Assembly (NCBI GenBank): GCA_965657085.1 | Contig: CBFHND010000008.1 | Span: 69,043-133,042, forward strand | DNA from: CBFHND01 sp965657085 | GTDB lineage: Bacteria; Pseudomonadota; Alphaproteobacteria; Rhodobacterales; Rhodobacteraceae | DNA length: 64,000 nucleotides | Direction of reading: 5' to 3' | Shown: positions 43,017 through 51,996 of the stretch, in pieces | How positions within the stretch are numbered: position 1 is the first letter of the stretch | Layout: each line of letters begins with the position of its first letter | Translations under genes and position numbers: made by a program | The notes under the pieces: model-generated | The model's input: the letters and a program-made list of their open reading frames with translations, nothing else | Told to the model about the DNA's origin: nothing | The model's database searches: none

Positions 43017-44309
43017 ATGGCCAACGTGGTGGTTGTCGGCGCACAGTGGGGCGACGAAGGCAAAGGCAAGATCGTAGACTGGCTGAGCGAACGCGCCGAC
43101 GTGATCGCGCGCTTTCAGGGCGGGCACAACGCGGGCCACACGCTGGTCATCGATGGCGCGGTCTACAAGCTGCATGCGCTGCCCTCGGGCGTGGTGCGCG
43201 GTGGCAAGCTGAGCGTGATCGGCAACGGCGTGGTGCTGGACCCCTGGCACCTTCTGTCCGAGATCGAGACCTTGCGCGGCCAAGGCGTGGAGATCACCCC
43301 CGAAACCCTGATGATTGCCGAGAACACGCCGCTGATCCTGCCGCTGCACGGTGAATTGGACCGGGCGCGGGAATCGCAGAATTCGGTGGCCAAGATCGGC
43401 ACCACCGGGCGCGGTATCGGGCCGTGCTATGAAGATAAGGTGGGTCGGCGCGTGATCCGTGTGGCCGACCTGGCCGATGATGCGACGCTGGAACTGCGCG
43501 TGGACCGTGCGTTGATCCACCATGACGCGCTGCGCCGTGGTCTGGGCCTTGATCCGGTGGACCGTGACGGGCTGGTGGCCAAGCTGCGCGAAGTGGCCCC
43601 CGGCATCCTGGAATACGCGGCCCCCGTCTGGAAGGTGATGAACGAAAAGCGCAAGGCGGGCAAACGCATCCTTTTCGAAGGGGCGCAAGGCGCGCTGCTG
43701 GACATCGATTTCGGCACCTATCCTTTTGTCACCTCGTCGAATGTGATCGCGGGGCAGGCGGCGACGGGCGTGGGCATGGGCCCCGGGGCCATCGATTTCG
43801 TGCTGGGCATCGTCAAGGCCTATACCACCCGCGTGGGCGAAGGCCCGTTTCCCACCGAATTGCTGGACGATGACGGCCAGCGGCTGGGCGAACGCGGCCA
43901 CGAGTTCGGCACCACCACGGGCCGCAAGCGCCGCTGTGGCTGGTTCGATGCCTGCCTTGTACGCCAGACCTGCGCGACCAGCGGTGTCAACGGCATCGCC
44001 TTGACCAAGCTGGATGTGCTGGATGGGTTCGAGACGCTGAAAATCTGCGTCGGCTACGAATTGGATGGCGTGCGCATGGATTACCTGCCCACGGCTGCCG
44101 ACGCGCAGGCGCGCTGCACCCCGATCTACGAGGAAATGCCGGGCTGGAGCCAATCCACCGAAGGCGCACGCAGCTGGGCCGACCTGCCCGCCGAGGCGAT
44201 CAAATACGTGCGCCGCGTCGAGGAGTTGATCGAATGCCCCGTCGCTCTACTTTCCACCTCACCCGAGCGCGAGGACACCATCCTGGTGCGCGACCCCTTC
44301 GCCGACTGA
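43017..44309 (+). CDS. purA: Adenylosuccinate synthetase
   Basis: A 430-residue enzyme joining IMP and aspartate with GTP, the first step from IMP to AMP. The GTP loop is QWGDEGKGKIVD; GHNAGHTLV, GTTGRGIGPCYEDK, LFEGAQGALLDIDFGTYPFVTSSN and the Asp-binding TTGRKRRCGW are all intact. GGCGGAG precedes the start. DUF2842 and a VOC gene follow closely on the same strand. Confidence 0.98.
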   Translation: MANVVVVGAQWGDEGKGKIVDWLSERADVIARFQGGHNAGHTLVIDGAVYKLHALPSGVVRGGKLSVIGNGVVLDPWHLLSEIETLRGQGVEITPETLMIAENTPLILPLHGELDRARESQNSVAKIGTTGRGIGPCYEDKVGRRVIRVADLADDATLELRVDRALIHHDALRRGLGLDPVDRDGLVAKLREVAPGILEYAAPVWKVMNEKRKAGKRILFEGAQGALLDIDFGTYPFVTSSNVIAGQAATGVGMGPGAIDFVLGIVKAYTTRVGEGPFPTELLDDDGQRLGERGHEFGTTTGRKRRCGWFDACLVRQTCATSGVNGIALTKLDVLDGFETLKICVGYELDGVRMDYLPTAADAQARCTPIYEEMPGWSQSTEGARSWADLPAEAIKYVRRVEELIECPVALLSTSPEREDTILVRDPFAD

Positions 44310-44317
44310 GGAAACAC

Positions 44318-44542
44318 ATGGCTCTGAGCTACAAGGCACGCCGCCGCTGGGCGCTTTTGATCCTGATCGTGGGCATCCCGCTTTACATCATGGCGGCGGT
44401 GACGGTGGTGGGCCTGTTCGAACGGCCAAGCATTCTCGTTGAATTGTTGATCTACATCGCTTTGGGCGTGGTCTGGGCGTTTCCGCTGAAATTCGTGTTC
44501 AAGGGCATCGGTCAGGCCGATCCAGACGCGCGTGAACCGTGA
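44318..44542 (+). CDS. DUF2842 membrane protein
   Basis: A 74-residue protein with two transmembrane helices (residues 11-31 and 42-60), starting MALSYKARRRWALLILIVG, the typical DUF2842 N terminus. Found beside purA in many alphaproteobacteria; function unknown. Its last bases overlap the GTG start of the VOC gene. Confidence 0.88.
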   Translation: MALSYKARRRWALLILIVGIPLYIMAAVTVVGLFERPSILVELLIYIALGVVWAFPLKFVFKGIGQADPDAREP

Positions 44543-44913
44543 GGGCCGGGCCAGCCACGCCGATCCTGCGCAGCTTTGACGAAGCCAAGGCGCGTGAGTT
44601 TTACGTGGATTTTCTGGGGTTCGAAGCCGAATCTGAACATCGGTTCGAACCGGACACACCACTTTACCTGAGTTTGCGCATGGGTGACTGTTCCTTGCAC
44701 CTGTCTGAACACTTTGGAGATGCATCGCCCGGTGGCGCGATCCGCATCGAGGTCGAAGATGTGCACAGCTATTGCGCAGAATTGAATGCGAAACGGTATC
44801 GCCATGCCCGTCCGGGCGTGGTGCGCCAGCCATTCGGGGTGGACGAGATGATCGTGCGCGACCCGTTTTCCAATCGTGTGGTGTTCTTCACGTGTTCGCC
44901 GGACAGTGCGTGA
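44539..44913 (+). CDS. VOC-family protein (bleomycin resistance-like)
   Basis: A 124-residue VOC protein. ILRSFDEAKAREFYVDFLGF and CSLHLSEHFGD are typical of bleomycin-binding or glyoxalase-like proteins, and IVRDPFSNRVVFF is the C-terminal strand. The GTG start at 44539 overlaps DUF2842 by four bases. Substrate is not predictable; real resistance is doubtful without further evidence. Confidence 0.85.
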   Translation: MRAGPATPILRSFDEAKAREFYVDFLGFEAESEHRFEPDTPLYLSLRMGDCSLHLSEHFGDASPGGAIRIEVEDVHSYCAELNAKRYRHARPGVVRQPFGVDEMIVRDPFSNRVVFFTCSPDSA

Positions 44914-44923
44914 CCAAAAGCGA

Positions 44924-44952
44924 AATGGCGCGCCCCGGTAGGGCACGCCATT
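44924..44952 (-). terminator. Hairpin terminator between convergent genes
   Basis: AATGGCG and CGCCATT arms, extended by a GC-rich inner stem with one mismatch, lie between the VOC gene and the 672-residue gene. On the minus strand the stem is followed by a T-rich stretch (TTTCGCTTTTGG), so it most likely ends that long transcript. Confidence 0.6.
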
Positions 44953-44979
44953 GGCGGTGTCGGTGGTGTTGTTTGTGCC

Positions 44980-46998
44980 TCAGCCCGCGGCGCGCTGATC
45001 GGGACGGAACCCGATGTCACCAGATGCGGCAAAGCGGCCGCCGCGGATTTTCTCGATCTTGCCTGCGCGCAGCAGTTGACCAAAGGACCGCAGGCCATCT
45101 TCGCGGCTGAAGTCCGCGCCTTCAACCTGACGCACCTTGGTCATCAGCTGAGGCCGTGAGAAGTGTTCACGCTCTTCGACAAAGGCAAGATAGGCGGCCG
45201 CTGCTTCCAGAAGGTCGGGCAGGCCTTGCGCGCCCATTTCCTCGGCAAACTCGACAAAATTACCGGCATCGCTGGCGTCCACCACGGCGGGTTGGCTGGC
45301 CACGCGGCGCGGGCGCACAGGACCACGCGCGGCGGCCTGATCTGTGTCTATGCGTTGCTCGGCCACCAGTTTCAGCGGCGCCGGCCGTCCGGTGCCGGGG
45401 CGTTCAACCTGTCCACCCCGTGCGGCAGGACGGCGCGGTTTGACCACGCTGGCCAAATCCGTGCGATAGGCGGCGACGTCTTCTTCGTCATCCGATCCGA
45501 TCCCGTCGTCGGCCTTCTTGGCGGCCACGGCGGCGCGCAGGTGGGCAAAGGCATCGCGGCGGCGGGTGCCTTCGGGTTCGTCCATTTCGACTTCTGCCTT
45601 GGCCATCAGGCGGTCCACATCCTCGTCGTCCGTGGCTGCATCCTGAACGGGTGCCTCATCTGACTGGGCCTCAGACCCGGTGTCGATTTCGTCAACGATG
45701 TCTGCGTCGTCGTCCGTGCCGGGCAATTCTGCCTCGACTTCGGCGAGTTCGCGCAGCAGCTCGGCTTCGTCCTCGTCCGAAAGCGAAGACTCGGCGTCAT
45801 CCTCATCCGACAACTCTTCGAGCTTGCCCTGCGCAATGGCGTCTTCGAGATCAGCACGCTTGACCTTGACCACACGCGCAACGGCGGGTGCGGCTGCGGG
45901 CTGATCGTCTTCATCGCCCATGTCGGACAGGATGTTGCTCAGGTCGGCGTCCAGATCATCCTCTTCGTCGTCATCGTCCTGCGCGGTGAGGGTCGTCATG
46001 TCATCCTCGTCCTGACGCGCGGGCGCTGCGGCCTCTTCGGGCTGCGCCTCTTGGGACAGGCGTGCAAGGATCGCCGATACGTCGTCCTCACCTTCAACTT
46101 CCGGCTGCGGTTGCAGAACGGCAAGGGTGTCTTCTTGCGCGTCTTCATCCTCGACGGTCAGGGCCTCGACCTCGTCGTCGGCAGATATCGCGGCTTCCAC
46201 TTCGGCAATGGCATCGGCACGCACGGCGTCCGCATCTGCCTCGGCTTCAACAGTGTCTGCGGGCTCATCGTCCGCATCACTTGCAAAGCGGCTGGCGAAA
46301 TCTTCGGCATGTTCGTCTTCGGAATAGTCGTCGTCGATCTCGTCTTCGTCATCCGCCTGCGAGACCACGGCGCGGATACGTTCGAGCTTGTCTGCGATGC
46401 TGTCAGCCTGCGGCGCGATTGTGGCAGCAGCAACCGGTTCGGCCTCGGGCATGTCTTCGAGTGCATCTTCGTCTGCGTCGTCTGCGTCGTCTGCGGCGGA
46501 GGGGGCGGTGGCAAAGAACGCCTCGGCGCTGTCTGCTTCCACTTCATCTTCGGCGTCGATTTCGGGCGCGCGATCCATGGCGACCTCGGCATCTTGCGCA
46601 GGGGCTTCTGTTTCGGTGGGCGCCTGATCAGCGACCGTGTCAATTTCAGGTGCCGGTGTGAAGGCAACAGGGGCAGGGGCCTCGGCCACGGGCGCTGCAG
46701 CCGCGACCTCTTGCGTGGTCTCGGGGGCTTCACCCTCCGTCGGGCGCGCGCTCAGGACCACACGGCCTTCGCTCAGGCGTCCTTCGACACGGCGTTCAAT
46801 CTCGCGTTCGGCGATCCGCGCGAGCATCTCGGCGTCGGGTTGCGGCGGTTCCGCCCCGAAATACCGATCATCTGCGGCAAGATCCCGGAAATACTCTGCA
46901 ATGGCCTTCATCGTGCCAAAGGAATCGTCAAAGCCTTCCAACGTGCACGAAAACGTGCCGTAGGAGACGGTCAGGATTTTATTGTTATTATTCATCAT
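44980..46998 (-). CDS. Large acidic, largely disordered protein with ordered ends
   Basis: A 672-residue protein I cannot place in a named family. The N-terminal 55 residues are ordered (ILTVSYGTFSCTLEGFDDSF, MKAIAEYFRDLAADDRYFG). The middle, about residues 75-500, is a low-complexity Glu/Asp/Ala region. From about 575 to the end is a winged-helix-like domain (NFVEFAEEMGAQGLPDLLEA, FGQLLRAGKIEKIRGGRF). No membrane segment. Similar proteins occur in many roseobacters. GAGGA precedes the start; Met2 is an equal alternative. It could be a DNA- or cell-pole-linked scaffold; that is speculation. Confidence 0.75.
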   Translation of the reverse strand: MMNNNNKILTVSYGTFSCTLEGFDDSFGTMKAIAEYFRDLAADDRYFGAEPPQPDAEMLARIAEREIERRVEGRLSEGRVVLSARPTEGEAPETTQEVAAAAPVAEAPAPVAFTPAPEIDTVADQAPTETEAPAQDAEVAMDRAPEIDAEDEVEADSAEAFFATAPSAADDADDADEDALEDMPEAEPVAAATIAPQADSIADKLERIRAVVSQADDEDEIDDDYSEDEHAEDFASRFASDADDEPADTVEAEADADAVRADAIAEVEAAISADDEVEALTVEDEDAQEDTLAVLQPQPEVEGEDDVSAILARLSQEAQPEEAAAPARQDEDDMTTLTAQDDDDEEDDLDADLSNILSDMGDEDDQPAAAPAVARVVKVKRADLEDAIAQGKLEELSDEDDAESSLSDEDEAELLRELAEVEAELPGTDDDADIVDEIDTGSEAQSDEAPVQDAATDDEDVDRLMAKAEVEMDEPEGTRRRDAFAHLRAAVAAKKADDGIGSDDEEDVAAYRTDLASVVKPRRPAARGGQVERPGTGRPAPLKLVAEQRIDTDQAAARGPVRPRRVASQPAVVDASDAGNFVEFAEEMGAQGLPDLLEAAAAYLAFVEEREHFSRPQLMTKVRQVEGADFSREDGLRSFGQLLRAGKIEKIRGGRFAASGDIGFRPDQRAAG

Positions 46999-47137
46999 TG
47001 GATGCTCGTCCTCTGCGGTGCTGCAACCAAGTGTTTACCAAGCGGCTGAGGGCCAAAGCGGCCCGAATCTGTGCCTTCCACGGTATCATTTCAGGGCGAC
47101 ATTGTGATCTGTTTCCAAAGAGGGCATTAATCTCGCT

Positions 47138-47827
47138 GTGCAGGCTACAATTGTTCATAGTTCGGAACCAGTGACCCTCATCGGCGGCGGAGTCGCGGAT
47201 GTTGACGACCTGAATGAGGCGTTGGCGCTGGCCCCCACCTGCGTGGCGGCGGACGGCGGCGCGGCACTTGCCTTGCAGGCGGGTATTGTGCCGCGCGCGG
47301 TCATCGGGGACTTTGACAGCCTCCCGCCGAAATTAGCCGATAGTTTGCCGCCTGCCAACCTGCACAGGGTTGCCGAGCAGGACAGCACCGATTTCGACAA
47401 GGCGGTGCGGGCCATAATTGCACCGGTTATCGTGGCCGTGGGGTTCACGGGCGCGCGGCTTGATCATCAGCTGGCGGCTTTTCACGTTCTGGCGCTGCAT
47501 GCGGACCGGCCTTGTGTCTTGCTCGGTGATCGCGAGGTCGTTTTTCATTGCCCCGCGCAGATTGCGCTGCCGCTTGTGCAGGGCGATATTTCGTCGTTCT
47601 TTCCGATGCAGAACGTGGCCGCGCGGTCAACCGGGTTGCGATGGCCGCTGGATGGGCTGGTCTTTGACCCGATGACCTTTGTCGGCACCTCGAACCGGGC
47701 CACGGGGGCGGTTCAGGTCTGGACCGAGCGTCCGGGGATGCTGGGAATTGTGCCGCGGCGGTATCTGGCGGCGGTCACGCAGGCGCTGGCGTCTGCCCCG
47801 CTGCACGGGCCACGGCCCGTTCCCTGA
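47138..47827 (+). CDS. Thiamine pyrophosphokinase
   Basis: A 229-residue thiamine diphosphokinase, transferring pyrophosphate from ATP to thiamine. The N-terminal catalytic region VAADGGAALAL, VIGDFDSLPP and EQDSTDFDKAV is clear; the binding region GARLDHQLAAF and the C-terminal SNRATGAVQV strands are typical. It begins with GTG at 47138. Its last 53 coding bases lie antisense to the end of the convergent DMT gene. Confidence 0.92.
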   Translation: MQATIVHSSEPVTLIGGGVADVDDLNEALALAPTCVAADGGAALALQAGIVPRAVIGDFDSLPPKLADSLPPANLHRVAEQDSTDFDKAVRAIIAPVIVAVGFTGARLDHQLAAFHVLALHADRPCVLLGDREVVFHCPAQIALPLVQGDISSFFPMQNVAARSTGLRWPLDGLVFDPMTFVGTSNRATGAVQVWTERPGMLGIVPRRYLAAVTQALASAPLHGPRPVP

Positions 47828-48689
47828 GAACGATATAAAGGCCCGCGGCAATGGTGATCAGGATGCCAACCGTGGCCAGCCCATTGGGCAAATCCCGAAA
47901 CACGACAAAACCGATGGCTGTGGCGACGGGGATTTCAAGGTATTGCATGGGGGCCAGTGTCGCCCCCGGCGCATAGCGCAGCGACCAGGTCATCAGCAGG
48001 TGCGCCAGCGTGCCCATCAGTCCGATGCCCACCAGCAAGGCCCATTCCCGTCCATCCGGTTCGATCAGCGTCAGCGGCGCAACCGAGCCGTCAAAGATCA
48101 ATACAAGCGGGATCATCATCGCCACCGCCATCACGCCTGATACCGCCTGCAGGCCCACCGGGTCCGTTTCCTTGGCGATCTGGCGTGTAACCAGCATGAA
48201 CACCGAGAAATTCAGCGCCACGAACAGCGGCAGAAGGGCAGGCCAGCCCACTTCGACAAAGCTGGGCTGAACCACCAGCAAGGTTCCCACAAAGCCCACC
48301 ATGCACGCGATCAACCGCCGCCCGCCGACCTCTTCCCCCAACACATATTTGCCCAGCAGCAGCATCAGGAAAGGCATGACGAAGGCGATGGCCACCGCGT
48401 CGGCCAGCGGCAAGTATTGCAGGGCGGTGAACATGGCGCCGATGCCAAGGATATGCAGAAAGGTCCTCAGGATCGTCAGATACAGAACCCGCCCCTGCAT
48501 CCGCCACATGCGGCGTGTGAAGTAGACCAGCGGGATCAGGACCATCGCCTGCACCGCAAAGCGGCAGATCAGCAATTGTCCCAGCGGCACCGACTGCCCC
48601 AGCAGTTTGGCCAGTGCATCGCCCACGGGGGCGACCACACAAAAACCGAGCATCAGCACGATGCCCAACAAAGGTCTGTCATGTGTCAT
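47775..48689 (-). CDS. DMT-family exporter (EamA)
   Basis: A 304-residue transporter with ten predicted transmembrane helices and two EamA repeats. The second repeat ends TLAPMQYLEIPVATAIGFVVFRD, a family hallmark. Substrate unknown; possible amino acid or nucleotide-like metabolite export. It overlaps the end of the thiamine pyrophosphokinase gene by 53 bases, and a paralog lies 84 bases upstream on the same strand. Confidence 0.9.
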   Translation of the reverse strand: MTHDRPLLGIVLMLGFCVVAPVGDALAKLLGQSVPLGQLLICRFAVQAMVLIPLVYFTRRMWRMQGRVLYLTILRTFLHILGIGAMFTALQYLPLADAVAIAFVMPFLMLLLGKYVLGEEVGGRRLIACMVGFVGTLLVVQPSFVEVGWPALLPLFVALNFSVFMLVTRQIAKETDPVGLQAVSGVMAVAMMIPLVLIFDGSVAPLTLIEPDGREWALLVGIGLMGTLAHLLMTWSLRYAPGATLAPMQYLEIPVATAIGFVVFRDLPNGLATVGILITIAAGLYIVLRERAVARAAGQTPAPA

Positions 48690-48773
48690 TGGCAGACGCT
48701 ATGCGCGGCCAATGCGCAATGCAACCCAAAGAAGAGTGTCGACTCAATTCAGGCAAAACGACGCCGTTGCGCG

Positions 48774-49694
48774 TCAAGGTGCAGGGGCAGGACGTTGGTT
48801 CGCGGGATGATCAAGCTGCCGTTCGCGGTGCAGGACATAGAGGCCCGAAGCCACGATGATCGCCACACCCAGCAGCGTCAGGCCCGACGGTACGGTGCCA
48901 AAGACCGCAAGGCCAAGGCCCGTTGCGGCCACGATTTCAAGATACTGCAAGGGGGCCAGCGTGCTGGCGGGGGCCAGAGACAGCGCAAAGCTGATCAAAA
49001 GGTGCGCCAGCGTCGCCATAACACCTACCCCCAGCATCATGGCAACGGCATAGGCGCTGGGCCAGGCAGGATCGAGACCGGCGAGCCCACTGCCTTCGGC
49101 CATCCACAGCACGGGCAGTGCCAGCACAACCGCCGCCAGTGCGGTCCAGCTTTGCAGGGCCAGCGGGTGCATGACCTGCGCCATGCGCCGGGTCAGGATC
49201 ATGTAGAAGGCAAAACAAGTGGCCGTACCCAAAGGCAGCAAAGCCACAGGCCCCACGGTGGCAAAACTGGGCTGGATCACCAAAAGCGCCCCGCCGAACC
49301 CCACGACACAGGCCATGATGCGCCGCGCGCCCACCGTTTCCCCCAAAAGCCACGCGCCCAACAGGGTCAGCACAAAGGGTTCGACGAAAAAGATCGCGAT
49401 GGCATCGGCGATGGGCATCGCCCGCAGCGCAGTGAAAAAGAGCCCCGTCGCCACCATGATCAGAACCGCCCGCACCGCGTGCAGCGCCCATTCGCGCCCG
49501 CGCGGCCAATGCAGCACGCCCATGGCCAACGCGATTGGCACCAGCAGGCTGGATTGCAGCATGAACCGCGCCGCCGTGACCTGACCGACAGGGATGTCGT
49601 GCGGCACAAGCTTGGCAAAGACGTCGATGCCGGGCGCAATCAGGGCGCCAAGGGCCATCAGCGTCACCCCCAAACCTATGCTCCCGTTGGTCAT
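48774..49694 (-). CDS. DMT-family exporter (EamA), paralog
   Basis: A 306-residue ten-helix EamA transporter, paralog of the next downstream gene: AFSLAPASTLAPLQYLEIVAATGLG-type repeat end, MACVVGFGGALLVIQPSF matching CMVGFVGTLLVVQPSF there. The pair probably arose by tandem duplication. It lies 30 bases downstream of the serine dehydratase gene, so export of an amino acid is conceivable but unproved. Confidence 0.9.
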   Translation of the reverse strand: MTNGSIGLGVTLMALGALIAPGIDVFAKLVPHDIPVGQVTAARFMLQSSLLVPIALAMGVLHWPRGREWALHAVRAVLIMVATGLFFTALRAMPIADAIAIFFVEPFVLTLLGAWLLGETVGARRIMACVVGFGGALLVIQPSFATVGPVALLPLGTATCFAFYMILTRRMAQVMHPLALQSWTALAAVVLALPVLWMAEGSGLAGLDPAWPSAYAVAMMLGVGVMATLAHLLISFALSLAPASTLAPLQYLEIVAATGLGLAVFGTVPSGLTLLGVAIIVASGLYVLHRERQLDHPANQRPAPAP

Positions 49695-49724
49695 GTGCGG
49701 GCGCTGCCGGTTTGCCGTGCGAAA

Positions 49725-51098
49725 TCAGCAGTTCGGGACATTGACTGCCAGCCCACCCAACGACGTTTCCTTGTATTTCTCGGACATGTCCGCCCCGGTC
49801 TGGCGCATGGTTTCGATGCAGGCATCCAATGGCACGAGGTGCGTGCCATCGCCGCGCAGAGCGAGTGAGGCCGCCGAAACCGCCTTGATCGCGCCCAGCC
49901 CGTTGCGTTCGATGCACGGCACCTGCACCAACCCCTTGACCGGGTCACAGGTCATCCCGAGGTGGTGTTCCAGCGCGATCTCGGCGGCATTCTCGATCTG
50001 CTCGGGCGTGCCGCCCATCACCGCGCAAAGGCCAGCGGCAGACATGGCAGCAGCACTGCCCACTTCGGCCTGACACCCCGCTTCGGCCCCCGAGATCGAG
50101 GCGTTGTACTTGACCAAGCCGCCGATGGCCGCGGCGGTCAGCAGGAAATCTTCGACATGGGTCTCTGAGGCGCCGGGCACGTGGTCGAGATAGTAGCGCA
50201 AAGTGGCGGGAAGCACCCCGGCCGCGCCATTGGTGGGGGCGGTCACGACCTGGCCACCGGCGGCGTTCTCCTCGTTCACGGCCATGGCATAGACGCTCAT
50301 CCAGTCGTTGATGGTGTGCGGCGCATTCAGGTTCATGCCGCGTTCGGCCTGCAACGCGTCGTGGATGCCCTTGGCCCGACGTTTGACCGAGAGACCACCG
50401 GGCAGGATGCCATCGGTCGAAAGACCCCGGTCAATGCAGTCATTCATCACCTGCCAGAGCCGCGCCGTGCCTTTGCGCAGGCTTTCGTCGCAGCCGCGCG
50501 AAACCTCGTTGGCGCGCTTCATGTCCGCGATGCTTTTGCCCGAGGTGCCAGCCATCTCAAGCATTTCGGCAGCGGATTTGAACGGGAAGGGGACCGGCGC
50601 GCCCTCGTCGGTGTTCTTGCCTGCGGCCAGTTCCTCTTCGGTCATCACGAAACCGCCGCCGATGGAATAGAAGACCTGTCGCAGGGTGACATCGCCCTGT
50701 GCGTCCGTGGCCATCAGGACCATGCCGTTTGCATGGCCCTCCAGCGGTGTGTCGTAGTCAAAGACAAGGTCTGTCTTGGGGTCAAACTGCAGATCGCCCA
50801 AGCCTTCAGGGTGCAAGGTGTGGGCTTCGGCCAAGGCTTTCAGCGTCGCCTCGGCGCGGTCATGGTCGTAGGTGTCTGGCACGAAACCCGCGAGCCCCAG
50901 AATGGTGGCGCGGTCGGTGGCATGGCCCACGCCGGTAAAGGCGAGCGATCCATGCAACGACGCGCGCAATCCCGCGAACTGAAAGGGCGACGCCCGCATC
51001 ATGTCGAGGAACCGGGCGGCGGCGACCATCGGTCCCATGGTATGTGACGACGAGGGGCCAATGCCCACTTTGAACATCTCGAAGACGGATAGGAACAT
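49725..51098 (-). CDS. sdaA: L-serine ammonia-lyase (iron-sulfur type)
   Basis: A 457-residue single-chain L-serine dehydratase converting serine to pyruvate and ammonia with a 4Fe-4S cluster. The beta-domain starts FKVGIGPSSSHTMGPM, and the alpha domain shows GAEAGCQAEVGSAAAMSAAG, then MTCDPVKGLVQVPCIERNG, giving the cluster Cys residues. The C-terminal Cys is the conserved tail residue that blocks the active site. Complete, directly before the GST gene (stop and start adjacent). Confidence 0.96.
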   Translation of the reverse strand: MFLSVFEMFKVGIGPSSSHTMGPMVAAARFLDMMRASPFQFAGLRASLHGSLAFTGVGHATDRATILGLAGFVPDTYDHDRAEATLKALAEAHTLHPEGLGDLQFDPKTDLVFDYDTPLEGHANGMVLMATDAQGDVTLRQVFYSIGGGFVMTEEELAAGKNTDEGAPVPFPFKSAAEMLEMAGTSGKSIADMKRANEVSRGCDESLRKGTARLWQVMNDCIDRGLSTDGILPGGLSVKRRAKGIHDALQAERGMNLNAPHTINDWMSVYAMAVNEENAAGGQVVTAPTNGAAGVLPATLRYYLDHVPGASETHVEDFLLTAAAIGGLVKYNASISGAEAGCQAEVGSAAAMSAAGLCAVMGGTPEQIENAAEIALEHHLGMTCDPVKGLVQVPCIERNGLGAIKAVSAASLALRGDGTHLVPLDACIETMRQTGADMSEKYKETSLGGLAVNVPNC

Positions 51099-51770
51099 CT
51101 AGAGGGCACTTCCTTCGGGTGGATTGGGCATTTGTGGGGCGGTGAACGGATTGAGGCCAAGCCCCTCGGCGCGGGCGGTTTTTTCCACGGCAGGGATCTG
51201 TTGCAGCGCCACGGCAAAGTCCAGCAATCGCGGATGATCCTTCAGGCGAAACCACGCGGGTCCGCCGTAAATGGGCAGCCATCGCAGCATGGGACCAAGG
51301 TAGAATCCCATGGCGCTGGCGCGGCCATCCAGCCAGGGCGCATCCGGCGCATCGGCGAGGATGCCCAAGGCCCGCGTGATCCGGGTGCGGGCAGGCGCGC
51401 GCAGGTCTTCGGGATCGCCGGTGGTGTAAATATGTGGATAGAACATCATGCGCAGGCTGGGATGCAGGGTGTTGCCCATCCAGACCAACCATTTCAATGC
51501 AGCAGCCGCCTCTGCGCCTTGCCTTGGCATCAGCCCATCATGACGCCCCGCCAGATACAACAGGATCGCCGACGTCTCGAACAAGATGCCATCGGGCGTT
51601 TCCAGTGCAGGGATCAGCCCGTTGGGATTGATCGCGCGATAGGCGGCGCCATGTTGTGCGCCTGCCGCGCGGTCCACCAGTACGGTGCGGTAAGGCGCGC
51701 CCACTTGCTCCAGCGCCAATCGCACGATCAGCGAGGCATTGTCGGGGGCATAGTGCAACACGTAGGTCAT
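51099..51770 (-). CDS. Glutathione S-transferase family protein
   Basis: A 223-residue GST. The thioredoxin-like domain starts MTYVLHYAPDNASLIVRLALEQVGAPY, with the glutathione-binding NPNGLIPALETPDGILFETSAIL, and the helical C-terminal domain follows. Start chosen at 51770 where the fold begins. Its stop is directly followed by the sdaA start, so the two are probably co-transcribed. Substrate unknown. Confidence 0.92.
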   Translation of the reverse strand: MTYVLHYAPDNASLIVRLALEQVGAPYRTVLVDRAAGAQHGAAYRAINPNGLIPALETPDGILFETSAILLYLAGRHDGLMPRQGAEAAAALKWLVWMGNTLHPSLRMMFYPHIYTTGDPEDLRAPARTRITRALGILADAPDAPWLDGRASAMGFYLGPMLRWLPIYGGPAWFRLKDHPRLLDFAVALQQIPAVEKTARAEGLGLNPFTAPQMPNPPEGSAL

Positions 51771-51996
51771 GGCGGGGGTATAGCGCCTGTGCGCCCCCAT
51801 GACCCGTTCCGAAACCGACCATTCATGCCGGAAAGGTGACGTGACAGGCGGACGCCGTTCTTGGCGCCGCTCTTGGCCCTGCGGGCCAAGTCGCCCCGCC
51901 CGCCGTCCCACATGGGGTGCGCGATGGCGCGTCTTGGGGGTCGCGCTTGGGGCTATGCGCGCCTATAAGGGCGAAAAGACTTGGGGAGTCGCTGCC

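Noticed and set aside
46051..47049. Plus-strand Cys/Phe/Val-rich frame opposite the acidic gene
   Set aside because: Complement of GAC/GAG-rich codons produces this composition; no start signal.
48417..49868. Plus-strand frame opposite the two DMT exporters
   Set aside because: Low-complexity Gln/His/Arg product with no homology pattern; antisense shadow.
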